The notes: generated by a model from the sequence alone, not told the origin. A stretch of 56,711 bases of DNA from Novosphingobium sp. (GCF_024642085.1 NZ_JAHEBV010000017.1:1-56711); one strand, 5' to 3'. Counted from the stretch's first letter, positions 22,936 through 36,232 are shown. Numbers and translations: made by a program.

Positions 22936-24881
22936 GGGTTGGAACTTTCGATGCTGGGCAGCTGCGCAGGATTGGCGTCGATATCGTCGCCCCCCGCATT
23001 GCCCGGAACATGGTCGAAATAGGTGGCGATCGCTTCTTCGATTTCGGCGATGGCAAATGGCTGGCCACTGACCTTGGTGAGCGGCTGTGCATCGACCAGA
23101 TACTGATCGCGCAGCAAGGTCTTGAACTGACCGGTATTCATTTCTGGCACGAGGATCTTGTCGTAAGCCCTTAACAGATCACCAAGATTTTCCGGCAGCG
23201 GCCAGATGTGGCGGACATGCACATGGCTGACATCCAGCCCCTTGGCCCGCGCACGGCGCACGGCCTGGTGAATCGGTCCGAATGTGCTGCCCCATCCAAC
23301 CACCGCGAGCTTGCCCCCGGACTGGCCCAGCGCCACGTCCTGTGCCGGAATGCTTTTCGCAACGCCGTCGACCTTGGCCTTGCGCGCGTCGGTCATCGCC
23401 TGGTGAGATCCCGGACTGTAATCAAGGTTACCGGTGCCGGGGTTCTTCTCGATCCCGCCGATCCGGTGCATCAGGCCGGGGGTGCCGGGCTTGATCCACG
23501 GGCGGGCGCCCTTGTCGTCGCGGGCATAGGGCAGCAGCGAACCGTCCGGGCCATTGGGAACTTGCAGGAACCTGGCCGGAAACGGCGTGAAGGTGTCAGG
23601 ATCGGGCACGGCCCACGGTTCAGCCGCGTTGGCGATGTAGCCATCGGTCAGCAGGATGACAGGGGTCATGAACTGGGTCGCGATGCGTACCGCCTCGATC
23701 GCGCATTCGAACGCGTCGCCGGGGCTGCAGGCGGCAATCACCGGTATCGGCGTATCGCCGTTGCGGCCATAGACCGCCTGGTAGAGGTCCGACTGCTCGG
23801 TCTTGGTGGGCAGTCCGGTCGATGGTCCGCCGCGCTGCGAATTGACGATGACAAGCGGCAGCTCTGTCATCACGGCAAGGCCCATCGCCTCGGTCTTGAG
23901 CGCAATTCCAGGCCCCGAGCTGGAGGTAACTCCCAGCTTGCCAGCATAGCTCGCTCCAATCGCGGCAGCGATAGCGGCAATCTCGTCCTCGGCCTGGAAA
24001 GTGGTGACGCCGAACTCCTTGAGGCCGACCAGATAATGCAGGATCGAGCTGGCAGGCGTAATGGGATATCCGCCGAAAAACATCGGCAGATCGGCCAGCT
24101 GCGCACCCGCGACCAGGCCAAGTGCCACTGCTTCGGCCCCGGTGATCGTGCGGTACAGCCCCGCTGGCGATGGCACCGGATCAAGGTGGACCTTGTGTAG
24201 CTGGCCGCCCAGTTCTGCCGTTTCACCGTATGCGTGGCCAGCATTCAGCGCTGCAATATTGGCTTCTGCAAGCGTCGGATTCTTGCGGAACTTGGCGTTG
24301 AGCCAGTCAATCAGCGGGGCCCGGTCACGGTCGAACATCCACAGCGCCAGACCAAGCGTCCACATGTTCTTGCAGCGCAGCGCTTCCTTGTTGCCAAGTC
24401 CGAACGGCTTCACCGATTCCAGCGTCAGCGCGCTGATATCGAAGGCCAGCACCTTCCATTTGGCCAGGCTGCCATCGTCGATCGGACTGGCATCGTACTT
24501 GGCCTTTTCGAGGTTGCGCTTGGTAAACTCGCCCGTGTCGGCGATGATCAGCCCGCCAGGCTTGAGCGCGCCGACATTGGTCTTCAGCGCGGCCGGGTTC
24601 ATCGCGACCAGAACATCGGGGGCATCGCCGGCAGTTTCGATATCGGTCGATCCGAAGTTAATCTGAAACGCCGACACACCGAACAGCGTGCCCTGCGGCG
24701 CGCGAATTTCAGCGGGAAAATCAGGAAAAGTCGCAAAATCATTGCCCGTCAGCGCACTGGAAAGAGTAAATTGCCCACCGGTAAGCTGCATCCCGTCGCC
24801 CGAATCGCCCGCGAAACGGACGACTACTGATTCGGGATGGTTTGATGTTGTCGCGGCGCGTTCGGCAAGTTGGGTGGCCAT
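22932..24881 (-). CDS. korA: 2-oxoacid:acceptor oxidoreductase, fused gamma-alpha subunit
   Basis: 649 residues. The gamma domain (about 18-200) opens with VVVRFAGDSGDGMQLTGGQF. The pyrimidine-binding alpha domain follows (GYPITPASSILHYL, TFQAEDEIAAIAAAIGASYAG, TSSSGPGIALKTEAMG), then the C-terminal domain (VVGWGSTFGPIHQAVRRARAKG). This gamma-alpha fusion with a separate beta subunit is the usual Kor arrangement in aerobic bacteria. The ATG has AGGAC 7 bases upstream. With korB it offers a ferredoxin-reducing bypass of 2-oxoglutarate dehydrogenase; that role here is inferred. Confidence 0.94.
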   Translation of the reverse strand: MATQLAERAATTSNHPESVVVRFAGDSGDGMQLTGGQFTLSSALTGNDFATFPDFPAEIRAPQGTLFGVSAFQINFGSTDIETAGDAPDVLVAMNPAALKTNVGALKPGGLIIADTGEFTKRNLEKAKYDASPIDDGSLAKWKVLAFDISALTLESVKPFGLGNKEALRCKNMWTLGLALWMFDRDRAPLIDWLNAKFRKNPTLAEANIAALNAGHAYGETAELGGQLHKVHLDPVPSPAGLYRTITGAEAVALGLVAGAQLADLPMFFGGYPITPASSILHYLVGLKEFGVTTFQAEDEIAAIAAAIGASYAGKLGVTSSSGPGIALKTEAMGLAVMTELPLVIVNSQRGGPSTGLPTKTEQSDLYQAVYGRNGDTPIPVIAACSPGDAFECAIEAVRIATQFMTPVILLTDGYIANAAEPWAVPDPDTFTPFPARFLQVPNGPDGSLLPYARDDKGARPWIKPGTPGLMHRIGGIEKNPGTGNLDYSPGSHQAMTDARKAKVDGVAKSIPAQDVALGQSGGKLAVVGWGSTFGPIHQAVRRARAKGLDVSHVHVRHIWPLPENLGDLLRAYDKILVPEMNTGQFKTLLRDQYLVDAQPLTKVSGQPFAIAEIEEAIATYFDHVPGNAGGDDIDANPAQLPSIESSNP

Positions 24882-25069
24882 GAAAAGTCCTATTCAGGCG
24901 GATGAGACGCCAATCAAACCAGCGCCCTAATCCCCTCCCCACGGTGCGCGCAATCAAGAAAAACTGTCGCATCCGCAATTCGACAAGAGGCCCGACAAGG
25001 CGGCTAGTCAAGGGGCTTATCGCGTCTTAACCTGGCGATTAAATACACAGAAATGAGGATGCCGCACCG

Positions 25070-26008
25070 ATGACCGACCAGAACCCCAATTTTCGCGAAG
25101 ACGTTCAAGCCTTTCTGGCAATGGTCAACAGCCTGCCCGCTCCCGATGCGCTGGTGCCCGAGGAGCAGCGCGAAGGCTACCGCGCGATGAAGCTGATGGT
25201 CGAGGCTGATCCGCGCGATTTGGCGGTTATCAAGGACTTGTCCTGCCCCGGTCCGGCCGGCGAGATTCCGCTGCGCTTCTACGACGTCAGGGCCGAACGC
25301 GGCCCTTCGCCGGTAATCCTGTTTTTCCACGGCGGCGGTTATGTGATCGGTGATCTTGATACCCACAATTCGCTGTGCACCGAACTGTCGGCCGAACTCG
25401 ATCTGCCGGTGCTGGCCGTGCATTACCGCCTTGCGCCCGAACATCCCTTCCCCGCAGCGCCCGACGACTGCGAAGCGGCAGCCCGTTGGCTGGCAGGCAG
25501 TCCGGCAGAACTGGGCCGGTCCGTTACCGGCCTGGTGACAATCGGTGGCAGCGCTGGCGGCAACCTCGCCACGGTCACCGCGCGCGCCTTATGCGACAAG
25601 CCCGCTGCCGCGCCCATGCTGCTGCAGGTCCTGCTTTATCCCGCAACCGACGAATCGCAGGACGGTTCGATGAAGACCTTTGGCGAAAATCACTTGCTGA
25701 CCAGCGTGGTGATGGATTGGTTTTACGACCTATATAAGCCCGAAAGCGGCAACCAGCGCGCGTTTCCACTCCACGCCAGCGCGGCAGGAATGTGCCCGTC
25801 AATCGTTGTCACTGCCGGGCTTGACGTGCTGCAGGACCAGGGCCGGCGCATGGCGGACAAACTGGTCGAAGCCGGGGTCGACACCGTCTATCTTCACATG
25901 GCCGGGCTGACCCATGACTTTACAACCACCCGCAAGGCCCTGCCCAGCGCCGCGGCGGCAGTCGCAAAGATCATCGCGGCAATGAAGTTGATGCTGATGA
26001 AGGTTTGA
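25070..26008 (+). CDS. Alpha/beta hydrolase, hormone-sensitive-lipase family esterase
   Basis: 312 residues. The oxyanion motif HGGGYVIGD lies at 87-95 and the nucleophile elbow GGSAGGN has Ser161. The acid lies in VTAGLDVLQDQG and the base is His in GLTHDF. No signal peptide, so it is a cytoplasmic carboxylesterase of bacterial family IV; substrate unknown. The ATG has GAGGA upstream. The gene diverges from korA across 188 bases and is followed 15 bases later by rppH, perhaps in one transcript. Confidence 0.92.
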   Translation: MTDQNPNFREDVQAFLAMVNSLPAPDALVPEEQREGYRAMKLMVEADPRDLAVIKDLSCPGPAGEIPLRFYDVRAERGPSPVILFFHGGGYVIGDLDTHNSLCTELSAELDLPVLAVHYRLAPEHPFPAAPDDCEAAARWLAGSPAELGRSVTGLVTIGGSAGGNLATVTARALCDKPAAAPMLLQVLLYPATDESQDGSMKTFGENHLLTSVVMDWFYDLYKPESGNQRAFPLHASAAGMCPSIVVTAGLDVLQDQGRRMADKLVEAGVDTVYLHMAGLTHDFTTTRKALPSAAAAVAKIIAAMKLMLMKV

Positions 26009-26023
26009 CTTAGGGGCGCGGGA

Positions 26024-26524
26024 ATGAGCGATCCCTTTTCATCCCTGCCCTATCGTCCCTGTGTCGGCGTGATGCTGGTCAATGCGGGCGGCCACGCCTT
26101 TGTTGGCAAGCGGATCGACACGCGCGGCCAGCCCGATGAAGGCGGCATATATTGGCAGATGCCGCAGGGCGGGATCGATGAGGGCGAAGATCTGCACGCT
26201 GCGGCCTTGCGAGAGCTTTGGGAAGAAACAGGGGTTGAGGAATGCCACGTCACCCTGCTTGCACAGACCCGGGAAGAGCTTTTCTACGATCTGCCCGATG
26301 ATCTGATCGGCAAATTGTGGGGCGGACGCTATCGCGGCCAACGCCAGCACTGGGTGCTTGCCCGGTTTGGCGGCGAGGACAGCGATATCCGTCTGGATGC
26401 CCATGACCCGGCAGAGTTCGAAGCCTGGCAATGGGTCAGTCCGGCAGAGCTGCCGGACTTGATCGTCCCGTTCAAAAAGCGCGTCTACCGCGCTGTTCTG
26501 GATGAGTTTTCGGCGCTGATTTAA
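26024..26524 (+). CDS. rppH: RNA 5'-pyrophosphohydrolase
   Basis: Nudix hydrolase removing pyrophosphate from mRNA 5' ends, a trigger of RNase E decay. The Nudix box runs from Gly49 to Val71, with Glu55, Arg63, Glu64, Glu67 and Glu68 in place. YWQMPQGGID and KLWGGRYRGQRQHWVL are typical of RppH/IalA rather than of other Nudix enzymes. It has 166 residues. Its stop overlaps the convergent TPR gene by four bases. Confidence 0.94.
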   Translation: MSDPFSSLPYRPCVGVMLVNAGGHAFVGKRIDTRGQPDEGGIYWQMPQGGIDEGEDLHAAALRELWEETGVEECHVTLLAQTREELFYDLPDDLIGKLWGGRYRGQRQHWVLARFGGEDSDIRLDAHDPAEFEAWQWVSPAELPDLIVPFKKRVYRAVLDEFSALI

Positions 26525-27027
26525 TTTGCCGAAACTTCCGGCTTCACCGCTACCTGTTCAGCCGTCACAACTTGCGGAGCCGGACCTTTCTGAATCGCGG
26601 CGGCGAGTTCCTGGGACGGAGCGCAGCTGTTCCCGCACAGCTGCTGGAGCCGGGCAAGATTGCGGCGAGCCTTTTCAATCGCTCCCTTTTCCACCAGCGC
26701 AGCACCTTCGCCGGCGATGGCATAGGTGTTATCGGGATCGCGTTCCAGCGCTTCGCGGTAATAGTGCAACGCTTTGCCCTGCATACCTTCGCGGCGAGTC
26801 GCTTCGGCCAGATTGAGATAGATGGCAACATGACCCGGCTGTACAGTCAGCGCTGCCTCGTAAAAATCGACCGCGCGATCGGCCTGACCAGCGGACAACG
26901 CAGCGCGGCCTTGCGCAACCAGCGCGGCTGCGCGCGGATCGAGCGGCGCGGGCGGCGCCCCCTGGCCCACGCTTGCGGTGACCGCGACAATCGCGGACAA
27001 AGCGAGGGCGGCAGGCATGTAACGCAT
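26521..27027 (-). CDS. Exported TPR-repeat protein
   Basis: 168 residues: signal peptide (MRYMPAALALSAIVAVTASVG), then two or three tetratricopeptide repeats (ALSAGQADRAVDFYEAAL; HVAIYLNLAEATRREGMQGK; ALHYYREALERDPDNTYAI), and a tail with a Cys pair (LCGNSCAP) that could form a disulfide. Probably periplasmic and protein-binding; partner unknown. The ATG at 27027 has AAGGAG 7 bases upstream, which decides against the longer frame. Confidence 0.83.
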   Translation of the reverse strand: MRYMPAALALSAIVAVTASVGQGAPPAPLDPRAAALVAQGRAALSAGQADRAVDFYEAALTVQPGHVAIYLNLAEATRREGMQGKALHYYREALERDPDNTYAIAGEGAALVEKGAIEKARRNLARLQQLCGNSCAPSQELAAAIQKGPAPQVVTAEQVAVKPEVSAN

Positions 27028-27065
27028 CAGGTGCTCCTTAAAGCCGGGCATGGCCTGATCTGGTA

Positions 27066-31280
<4,215 letters not shown>

Positions 31281-31460
31281 CGCGGCAACTCTACCCGAGC
31301 CAGTGTCGTCGACAAGCCCATTGATTGGCCAGGCCCCCCTTCGCATGATCGCGTGACAGCAAAGGCACACCAATGCTTGCTGCCGCATGAAACGGATGGT
31401 GTTTTAGCACGTTATTGTCCATGTCGGGCATTCAAACCCGGCTGCTGTTGGAGGGATGCC

Positions 31461-32333
31461 ATGCGCCTTGATGATTTTGACCCCAATTCCGTCAACGTCC
31501 AGGATCAGCGCGGCGGCGGCGGCTTGCCGATCGGGCGCGGCGGGCAGGTCGGCTGCGGGACGATCGTCATTGCGCTGATCGCCTATTTCGTATTTGGCGT
31601 CGATCCGACGCAGATGATCGGCAGCGTGCAGGATGCCGGACCGCAAAGCACGCAGATCGGCGCACCTGCGGGCGGCACGACGACCGCCGAAAGTTGCTCG
31701 GTCGATGAAGTAAGCCGCGAAACATGCAACGCGCTGTCCTCGCTCAATAAAACCTGGCAGCCAATCTTTGCTTCGTCCAAAATTGCGTTCAAGCAGCCAA
31801 CCCTTCAGTTCTATTCGCAGGCGGGCCGATCGGGCTGCGGCACCGCGCAAAGCGCGATGGGGCCATTTTATTGTCCAAACGACCAAGGCATTTACATCGA
31901 TACCGATTTCTATCGCCAGATGGATCAGCAGCTGGGCGCGGGCGGTGATTTTGCGCGGGCTTATGTGATCGCCCACGAGTACGGCCACCACATCCAGAAC
32001 CTGGTCGGGCTGGCCGCGCAGATTCAATCAGCACAGCAACAGAACCCGTCTCGCGCCAACAACCTGCAAGTGCGCATGGAACTGCAGGCCGATTGCTATG
32101 CGGGGGTATGGGCCGCAAAGAACAAGGACAAGCTGGAAACCGGCGACATGGAAGAAGGCCTGCGCGCGGCCCATCAGATCGGCGACGATGTGCTGATGAA
32201 GTCGGCCGGGCGCCGTCCGGTTGAGGCTGCGTTTACCCACGGCAGCGCCGAACAGCGAATGACCTGGCTGCGCAAGGGCTTGGAAACCGGCAATGAGGAT
32301 GCCTGCGACACCTTTGCCGACTTGAATCGCTAA
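31461..32333 (+). CDS. Putative neutral zinc metallopeptidase (YpfJ family)
   Basis: 290 residues. A soluble N terminus, MRLDDFDPNSVNVQDQRGG, comes before one membrane segment at about 32-47. A periplasmic domain follows with HEYGHH (His172, Glu173, His176) and a downstream Glu in RMELQADCYAGVWAA, the YpfJ/KPN_02809 signature. Four Cys in the luminal part may form disulfides. The biological role of the family is unknown. The ATG has GGAGGG upstream. It diverges from the M28 peptidase gene across 180 bases. Confidence 0.9.
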   Translation: MRLDDFDPNSVNVQDQRGGGGLPIGRGGQVGCGTIVIALIAYFVFGVDPTQMIGSVQDAGPQSTQIGAPAGGTTTAESCSVDEVSRETCNALSSLNKTWQPIFASSKIAFKQPTLQFYSQAGRSGCGTAQSAMGPFYCPNDQGIYIDTDFYRQMDQQLGAGGDFARAYVIAHEYGHHIQNLVGLAAQIQSAQQQNPSRANNLQVRMELQADCYAGVWAAKNKDKLETGDMEEGLRAAHQIGDDVLMKSAGRRPVEAAFTHGSAEQRMTWLRKGLETGNEDACDTFADLNR

Positions 32334-32424
32334 GCGCTGCGGGAACTTATAGCCGGTCTGGTGCGTAACTGTATCGACACCCGGTTGACGCACAGGCTTG
32401 CGCCAGGCCGGTAGGGGACCGCTA

Positions 32425-33039
32425 ATGATCCGTTTTGTTTCCGCAATTTACGCCCTTCCTATAGCTATGCTGGTGATGACGCCGGCCCATGCCCGCGACA
32501 AGCAGGACCCCGACAAGAAACCGGTCCCCGTCACTGACCAGAAAGTTGATGCGGGCGATGTTGCGCTGACGCCGTTATCCGACCTCAACATCAAAAAGAC
32601 CGGTATTCCGCCGCTTTTGATCGCTGCGCAGGACCGCCCCTATTCGATCGACGGAATGCGCACGTGCGCACAGCTCAACGCTGCAGTGACAGATCTGAAC
32701 ACCCTGCTGGGCGAGGATATCGACGTTGCCGATGATGGCGAAGGCGGACCGGACGCAGGGCGCGTGGCCCAATCGGTGGTAGGATCGCTTATTCCGTTCC
32801 GCGGCCTGATCCGCGAACTGTCAGGCGCGAACTCGCAGGAACGCAAGCTGCAATCCGCCATTATAGCCGGCAGCACGCGGCGTGGCTTTCTGAAGGGAAT
32901 TGCCCAGCAGCGGGGGTGCAAGGGCATCGCCCGCCCGGCCACGAATGGCCTCGTCGCCGCTGCTGATCCGGCAAAGACCAAATCCGCGGCTGCTGGCACT
33001 GCCATGACCCAGAAACCGGTAGTCCAGGAAACCAAGTGA
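32425..33039 (+). CDS. Exported protein of unknown function
   Basis: 204 residues: signal peptide (MIRFVSAIYALPIAMLVMTPAHA), then a polar Lys/Asp-rich stretch and a compact domain with two Cys (MRTCAQLNAAVTDLNTLLGED; QQRGCKGIA) that may bridge. A short hydrophobic stretch (VAQSVVGSLIPFRGLIREL) lies between them. The C terminus is low complexity (Ala/Lys). I do not recognise a family. The start ATG has AGGGG upstream. It follows the metallopeptidase gene by 91 bases. Confidence 0.75.
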   Translation: MIRFVSAIYALPIAMLVMTPAHARDKQDPDKKPVPVTDQKVDAGDVALTPLSDLNIKKTGIPPLLIAAQDRPYSIDGMRTCAQLNAAVTDLNTLLGEDIDVADDGEGGPDAGRVAQSVVGSLIPFRGLIRELSGANSQERKLQSAIIAGSTRRGFLKGIAQQRGCKGIARPATNGLVAAADPAKTKSAAAGTAMTQKPVVQETK

Positions 33040-33083
33040 CGGCGGCCTTGGCCGGCTCACCCTGATCGGGTAGGCCCTTCGTC

Positions 33084-34232
33084 ATGCGGCTGAACGACTG
33101 TCACAACATCGATGATTTCCGCCTGCTGGCCCGGCAGCGCCTGCCCTGGCCGGTGTTCGATTATATCGACGGCGCGGCGGATGATGAAGTGACCAAGGCG
33201 CGCAACACTGCCGCCTATGATGACGTTGACCTGGTGCCGGACGTACTGGCCGGCGTCGAAACTATCGACACTTCGTGCACCCTGCTGGGCCGCAAAAGTG
33301 CCCTTCCCCTGATCATGTCACCCACGGCTTTGCAGCGCGTGTTTCACTGGCAGGGCGAACGTGCGGTGGCGCGGGCGGCGGAGAAGTTCGGGCTGTGGTG
33401 CGGCATTTCCAGCCTTGCCACTGTCAGCATCGAAGAGATCGGCGCACTGATTTCAAGCCCCAAGATGTTTCAGCTCTATATCCACAAGGACCGCGGCCTC
33501 AACGCCTCGATGATCGAGCGGTGCAAGGCGGCGAAGTTTGATGCCATCGCGCTGACGGTCGATACCATTGTTGGTGGCAAGCGCGAGCGGTGCCTGCGCA
33601 GCGGGTTTTCCTCGCCTCCCAAGTTCACACCGTCCTCCTTGTTAAGCTATGCGTTGAAGCCGCGTTGGGGGCTGGATTATGTCTTGCGGGAAAAGTTTTC
33701 GCTGCCCAACCTTGATACGCACGTGCGTCAGGGCACCAGCGAGCCGGTTTCGATCCAGCGCTATTTCTCCGAGATGCTAGACCAGTCGATGGACTGGAAG
33801 ATGGTTGAACAGATCCGCGCCGACTGGGGCGGAACCTTCTGCCTCAAGGGTGTGATGAGCAGCGCCGATGCACGCCGTGCCGCCGATATGGGGATTGATG
33901 CGATCATGGTATCTAACCACGGCGGTCGGCAATTGGACGGCAGCCGGGCGCCGTTTGATCAGCTGCCCGAAATTGTCGAGGCGGTCGGCGGGCGAATTGA
34001 GATCATCTGCGATGGCGGGGTGCGGCGCGGCACGCACGTGCTCAAGGCGCTGTGCAGCGGGGCCGCGGCAGCGTCCGGCGGCCGGCTTTACCTCTATGCC
34101 CTTGCTGCTGCCGGGCAGGACGGGGTCGAGCGCGCCTTGACCATTTTGAAGGACGAGATCGCGCGCGGGATGAAGCTGATGGGTGTCACCCGCATCGATC
34201 AGCTGACGGCGGAGCGTCTGCGCCGCCGCTGA
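33084..34232 (+). CDS. FMN-dependent alpha-hydroxy-acid oxidase/dehydrogenase (LldD-like)
   Basis: 382 residues, TIM-barrel flavoenzyme of the L-lactate dehydrogenase/glycolate oxidase family. VFDYIDGAADDE is the N-terminal block. LPLIMSPTALQRVFHWQGE binds FMN, and LTVDTIVGGKRERCLR and the active-site VSNHGGRQLDGS (with His and Arg) are present. EIICDGGVRRGTHVLKAL ends the FMN phosphate site. Most likely a membrane-associated L-lactate dehydrogenase feeding quinones, but substrate is not fixed by these motifs. It ends before a hairpin shared with the convergent blaR1-like gene. Confidence 0.9.
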   Translation: MRLNDCHNIDDFRLLARQRLPWPVFDYIDGAADDEVTKARNTAAYDDVDLVPDVLAGVETIDTSCTLLGRKSALPLIMSPTALQRVFHWQGERAVARAAEKFGLWCGISSLATVSIEEIGALISSPKMFQLYIHKDRGLNASMIERCKAAKFDAIALTVDTIVGGKRERCLRSGFSSPPKFTPSSLLSYALKPRWGLDYVLREKFSLPNLDTHVRQGTSEPVSIQRYFSEMLDQSMDWKMVEQIRADWGGTFCLKGVMSSADARRAADMGIDAIMVSNHGGRQLDGSRAPFDQLPEIVEAVGGRIEIICDGGVRRGTHVLKALCSGAAAASGGRLYLYALAAAGQDGVERALTILKDEIARGMKLMGVTRIDQLTAERLRRR

Positions 34233-34241
34233 AACGCCAAA

Positions 34242-34267
34242 CGGCGAGGATTGGGCTATCCTCGCCG
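34242..34267. terminator. Bidirectional hairpin terminator
   Basis: CGGCGAGGAT (34242-34251), loop TGGGCT, ATCCTCGCCG (34258-34267): ten perfect pairs between convergent genes. There is no T tract, so efficiency is uncertain. Confidence 0.6.
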
Positions 34268-34301
34268 CCTGTCGGTGGCCCAGGGACTGGTCGGGCCGCC
34301 T

Positions 34302-35753
34302 TTAGCCCTTTTCGGCGTTGCGCTTGATTTCCTCGTCAAGCTGTTTGAGCACCTTGGCCCGGACATCGTCTGGAATGCCCTTGTCGCGGGCCACTTCATC
34401 GCGTGCCTTGCGGATTGCATCGGCGGCCGAAGCCCGCGCCTGATCGGCAGCGCAGATCTTGATGCGGATCTGGTGGACCTTTCCGTCGGCATCGCTGGTT
34501 TCGTTGACTTGGGTCGGCTCACCCTTGGCGCAGCCGGCCAGATCGGTTGTTTCGCCGTCGTGCATCATCGTGTGGTTCATGCCTTCGGCACCTATCCTGC
34601 GGATGATGATGCGGTGCTGGCCGGGGCCGCCCGGAACGGCAGGCGGCTCGGGCATATCGGCCATGGCCTGTTCTACCTTCCGGTCGATTTCGGCGTCGGT
34701 CAGGTTCTTGTCAGTCTTGAAAACGATGGTCTTGCCATCCTTGGTGACGACGCGGGTTTTAAGCTTGTTTTCGTCCTTACCCGGGCCTTCTTTTTCGACG
34801 ATGACCATTTTCTTCTCGATCTTCATCGGCGCGGCAGGAGCGGCGGGCGGTGCATCCTGCGCGGCATAGGTGATCGACGCGGTCAGCGGCAGGGCCAGGA
34901 CGCCGGCAGCGATCAGTACGCGTCCGGCCAGACGGCGGCGGGGAGTTGGTTGGGTCATGGTCAGGCTCCTCAAACGGTAGACGATGCTTTTTTCGGACAA
35001 GACGGCGCAGGCCAGCGGGTTGGTTGATGCAAGGCCCGGGCCGCGGGCAAAGGCGGTGATCAGGCGGGCATAGGCTTCGCGCGTGGCACTATCGCTTCCG
35101 GCCAGCACACGGGCATCGCAGGCCGCTTCCTGATCGCGGCGCAGCGCGCGCCATCCGGCCCAGGCCAGCGGATTGAACCAGTGCAACGCCAGCAACGGCT
35201 GCATCGCAAAGTTGACCGCGATATCGCGCCCCGCGTGGTGTTCCAGCTCGTGCGCTATCGCCAGATTGCGGACCTGTGCATCCGCCGATCCGGCAAAGGC
35301 GCGCGGCAGGGCCACGACCTTGTCGATCACACCGAAAGCGACCGGCACCGGCACCGCATCGGTTTCGATGACCCGCACGGCGCCGCGCTGTTCGATCAGC
35401 GTGGCACCGCGCAGCGCGCGGCGGCGCAGCAGAAAATAGCCGGTCAGCCGCCACGCCAGAAATATAGCGGCTCCCGCCAGCCAGAAGGCCGCGATGAGCG
35501 GCCGCGGATCGAATGCCGGATCGGCAGATATGGCGACTTGGGAGATCGACCCGGCCGGAAAGCGGATCGCCTCGGCCGCTGGCGGCGCCGGGACGGTCAC
35601 CGTCAGCGGCGGCAGCAGCAATCGCAGAACCGGCAGCAGCCACAAGGCATAGGCCATGGACGGGCCAAAGTGACGCGCAACCGGACGGCGCAGTATCAGC
35701 ACCGCCGCGATCAACGCCCCAGTGGTGACGAGCGTATCGACCAGCCAGCTCAC
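34302..35753 (-). CDS. BlaR1/MecR1-type M56 membrane metallopeptidase without penicillin-binding domain
   Basis: 483 residues. N-terminal membrane helices (about 5-50 and 85-110) precede the M56 zinc site HELEH (168-172: IAHELEHHAGRD). A helix at about 280-300 (LIAAGVLALPLTASITYA) leads into a charged periplasmic tail with DUF-like repeats (KIEKKMVIVEKEG; KDGKTIVFKTDKNLTDAEID). In BlaR1 a signal makes this protease inactivate the partner repressor. Here the C-terminal beta-lactam sensor is absent, so the signal is unknown. The GTG start overlaps the blaI-like stop by four bases. Confidence 0.88.
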   Translation of the reverse strand: MSWLVDTLVTTGALIAAVLILRRPVARHFGPSMAYALWLLPVLRLLLPPLTVTVPAPPAAEAIRFPAGSISQVAISADPAFDPRPLIAAFWLAGAAIFLAWRLTGYFLLRRRALRGATLIEQRGAVRVIETDAVPVPVAFGVIDKVVALPRAFAGSADAQVRNLAIAHELEHHAGRDIAVNFAMQPLLALHWFNPLAWAGWRALRRDQEAACDARVLAGSDSATREAYARLITAFARGPGLASTNPLACAVLSEKSIVYRLRSLTMTQPTPRRRLAGRVLIAAGVLALPLTASITYAAQDAPPAAPAAPMKIEKKMVIVEKEGPGKDENKLKTRVVTKDGKTIVFKTDKNLTDAEIDRKVEQAMADMPEPPAVPGGPGQHRIIIRRIGAEGMNHTMMHDGETTDLAGCAKGEPTQVNETSDADGKVHQIRIKICAADQARASAADAIRKARDEVARDKGIPDDVRAKVLKQLDEEIKRNAEKG

Positions 35754-36136
35754 TTCTTGAGCTCCTGCAGCAGCGCCTCGATCTCGGCGATATCGGCGGC
35801 GCTCAGCGATTCGGTTTCGGCCAGATGCGCGAACAACGGAGCAGCACGGCCGCCGAACAGCCGTTCGACCAGCCGTTTCGATTCGCCGCCGACATAGGCG
35901 TCACGCGCCAGTGCCGGGGAATAGAGGAAGCGTTTGCCATCGGGCTGGGTCAGCACCGCCTGTTTGGCGACCAGACGGGATAGCAGCGTCTTGACCGTAG
36001 CCAGCGTCCAGTCACGCGCCGGGGCGACTGCATCAGCCACTTCGTTCGCAGTAAGCGGCGAGGCCGCCCATAGCGCCTCCATCACCGCATGTTCAGCTTC
36101 GCTGATCCGCTCTCCGGACTGCACTTGTTCGGGCAT
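35750..36136 (-). CDS. BlaI/MecI/CopY-family repressor
   Basis: 128-residue winged-helix repressor. SEAEHAVMEALWAASPLTANEVADA and WTLATVKTLLSRLVAKQ form the DNA-binding part, and GKRFLYSPAL is the wing. The C-terminal helix serves dimerisation and in BlaI is the region cut on induction. The palindrome at 36145-36184 lies just before its start codon, so it should repress its own operon together with the M56 partner. Which distant genes it controls is not shown; no beta-lactamase gene is joined to it. Confidence 0.93.
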   Translation of the reverse strand: MPEQVQSGERISEAEHAVMEALWAASPLTANEVADAVAPARDWTLATVKTLLSRLVAKQAVLTQPDGKRFLYSPALARDAYVGGESKRLVERLFGGRAAPLFAHLAETESLSAADIAEIEALLQELKK

Positions 36137-36144
36137 TGCTTACC

Positions 36145-36184
36145 TCACGTTTACACCTGTAATCGACTACAGGCGTAAACGTGA
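36145..36184. promoter_or_regulatory. Palindromic operator upstream of the blaI-like gene
   Basis: Arms TCACGTTTACACCTGTA (36145-36161) and TACAGGCGTAAACGTGA (36168-36184) are complementary at 16 of 17 positions around the spacer ATCGAC. Both arms contain TACA/TGTA-type half-sites known for BlaI, MecI and CopY repressors. The element ends 8 bases before the start codon, so it covers the promoter or ribosome-site region and would allow autorepression. Confidence 0.8.
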
Positions 36185-36232
36185 ATGGCAGATGAATGAA
36201 CGTGCAGGCGCTGCAATCGATCTGACCGCGTA

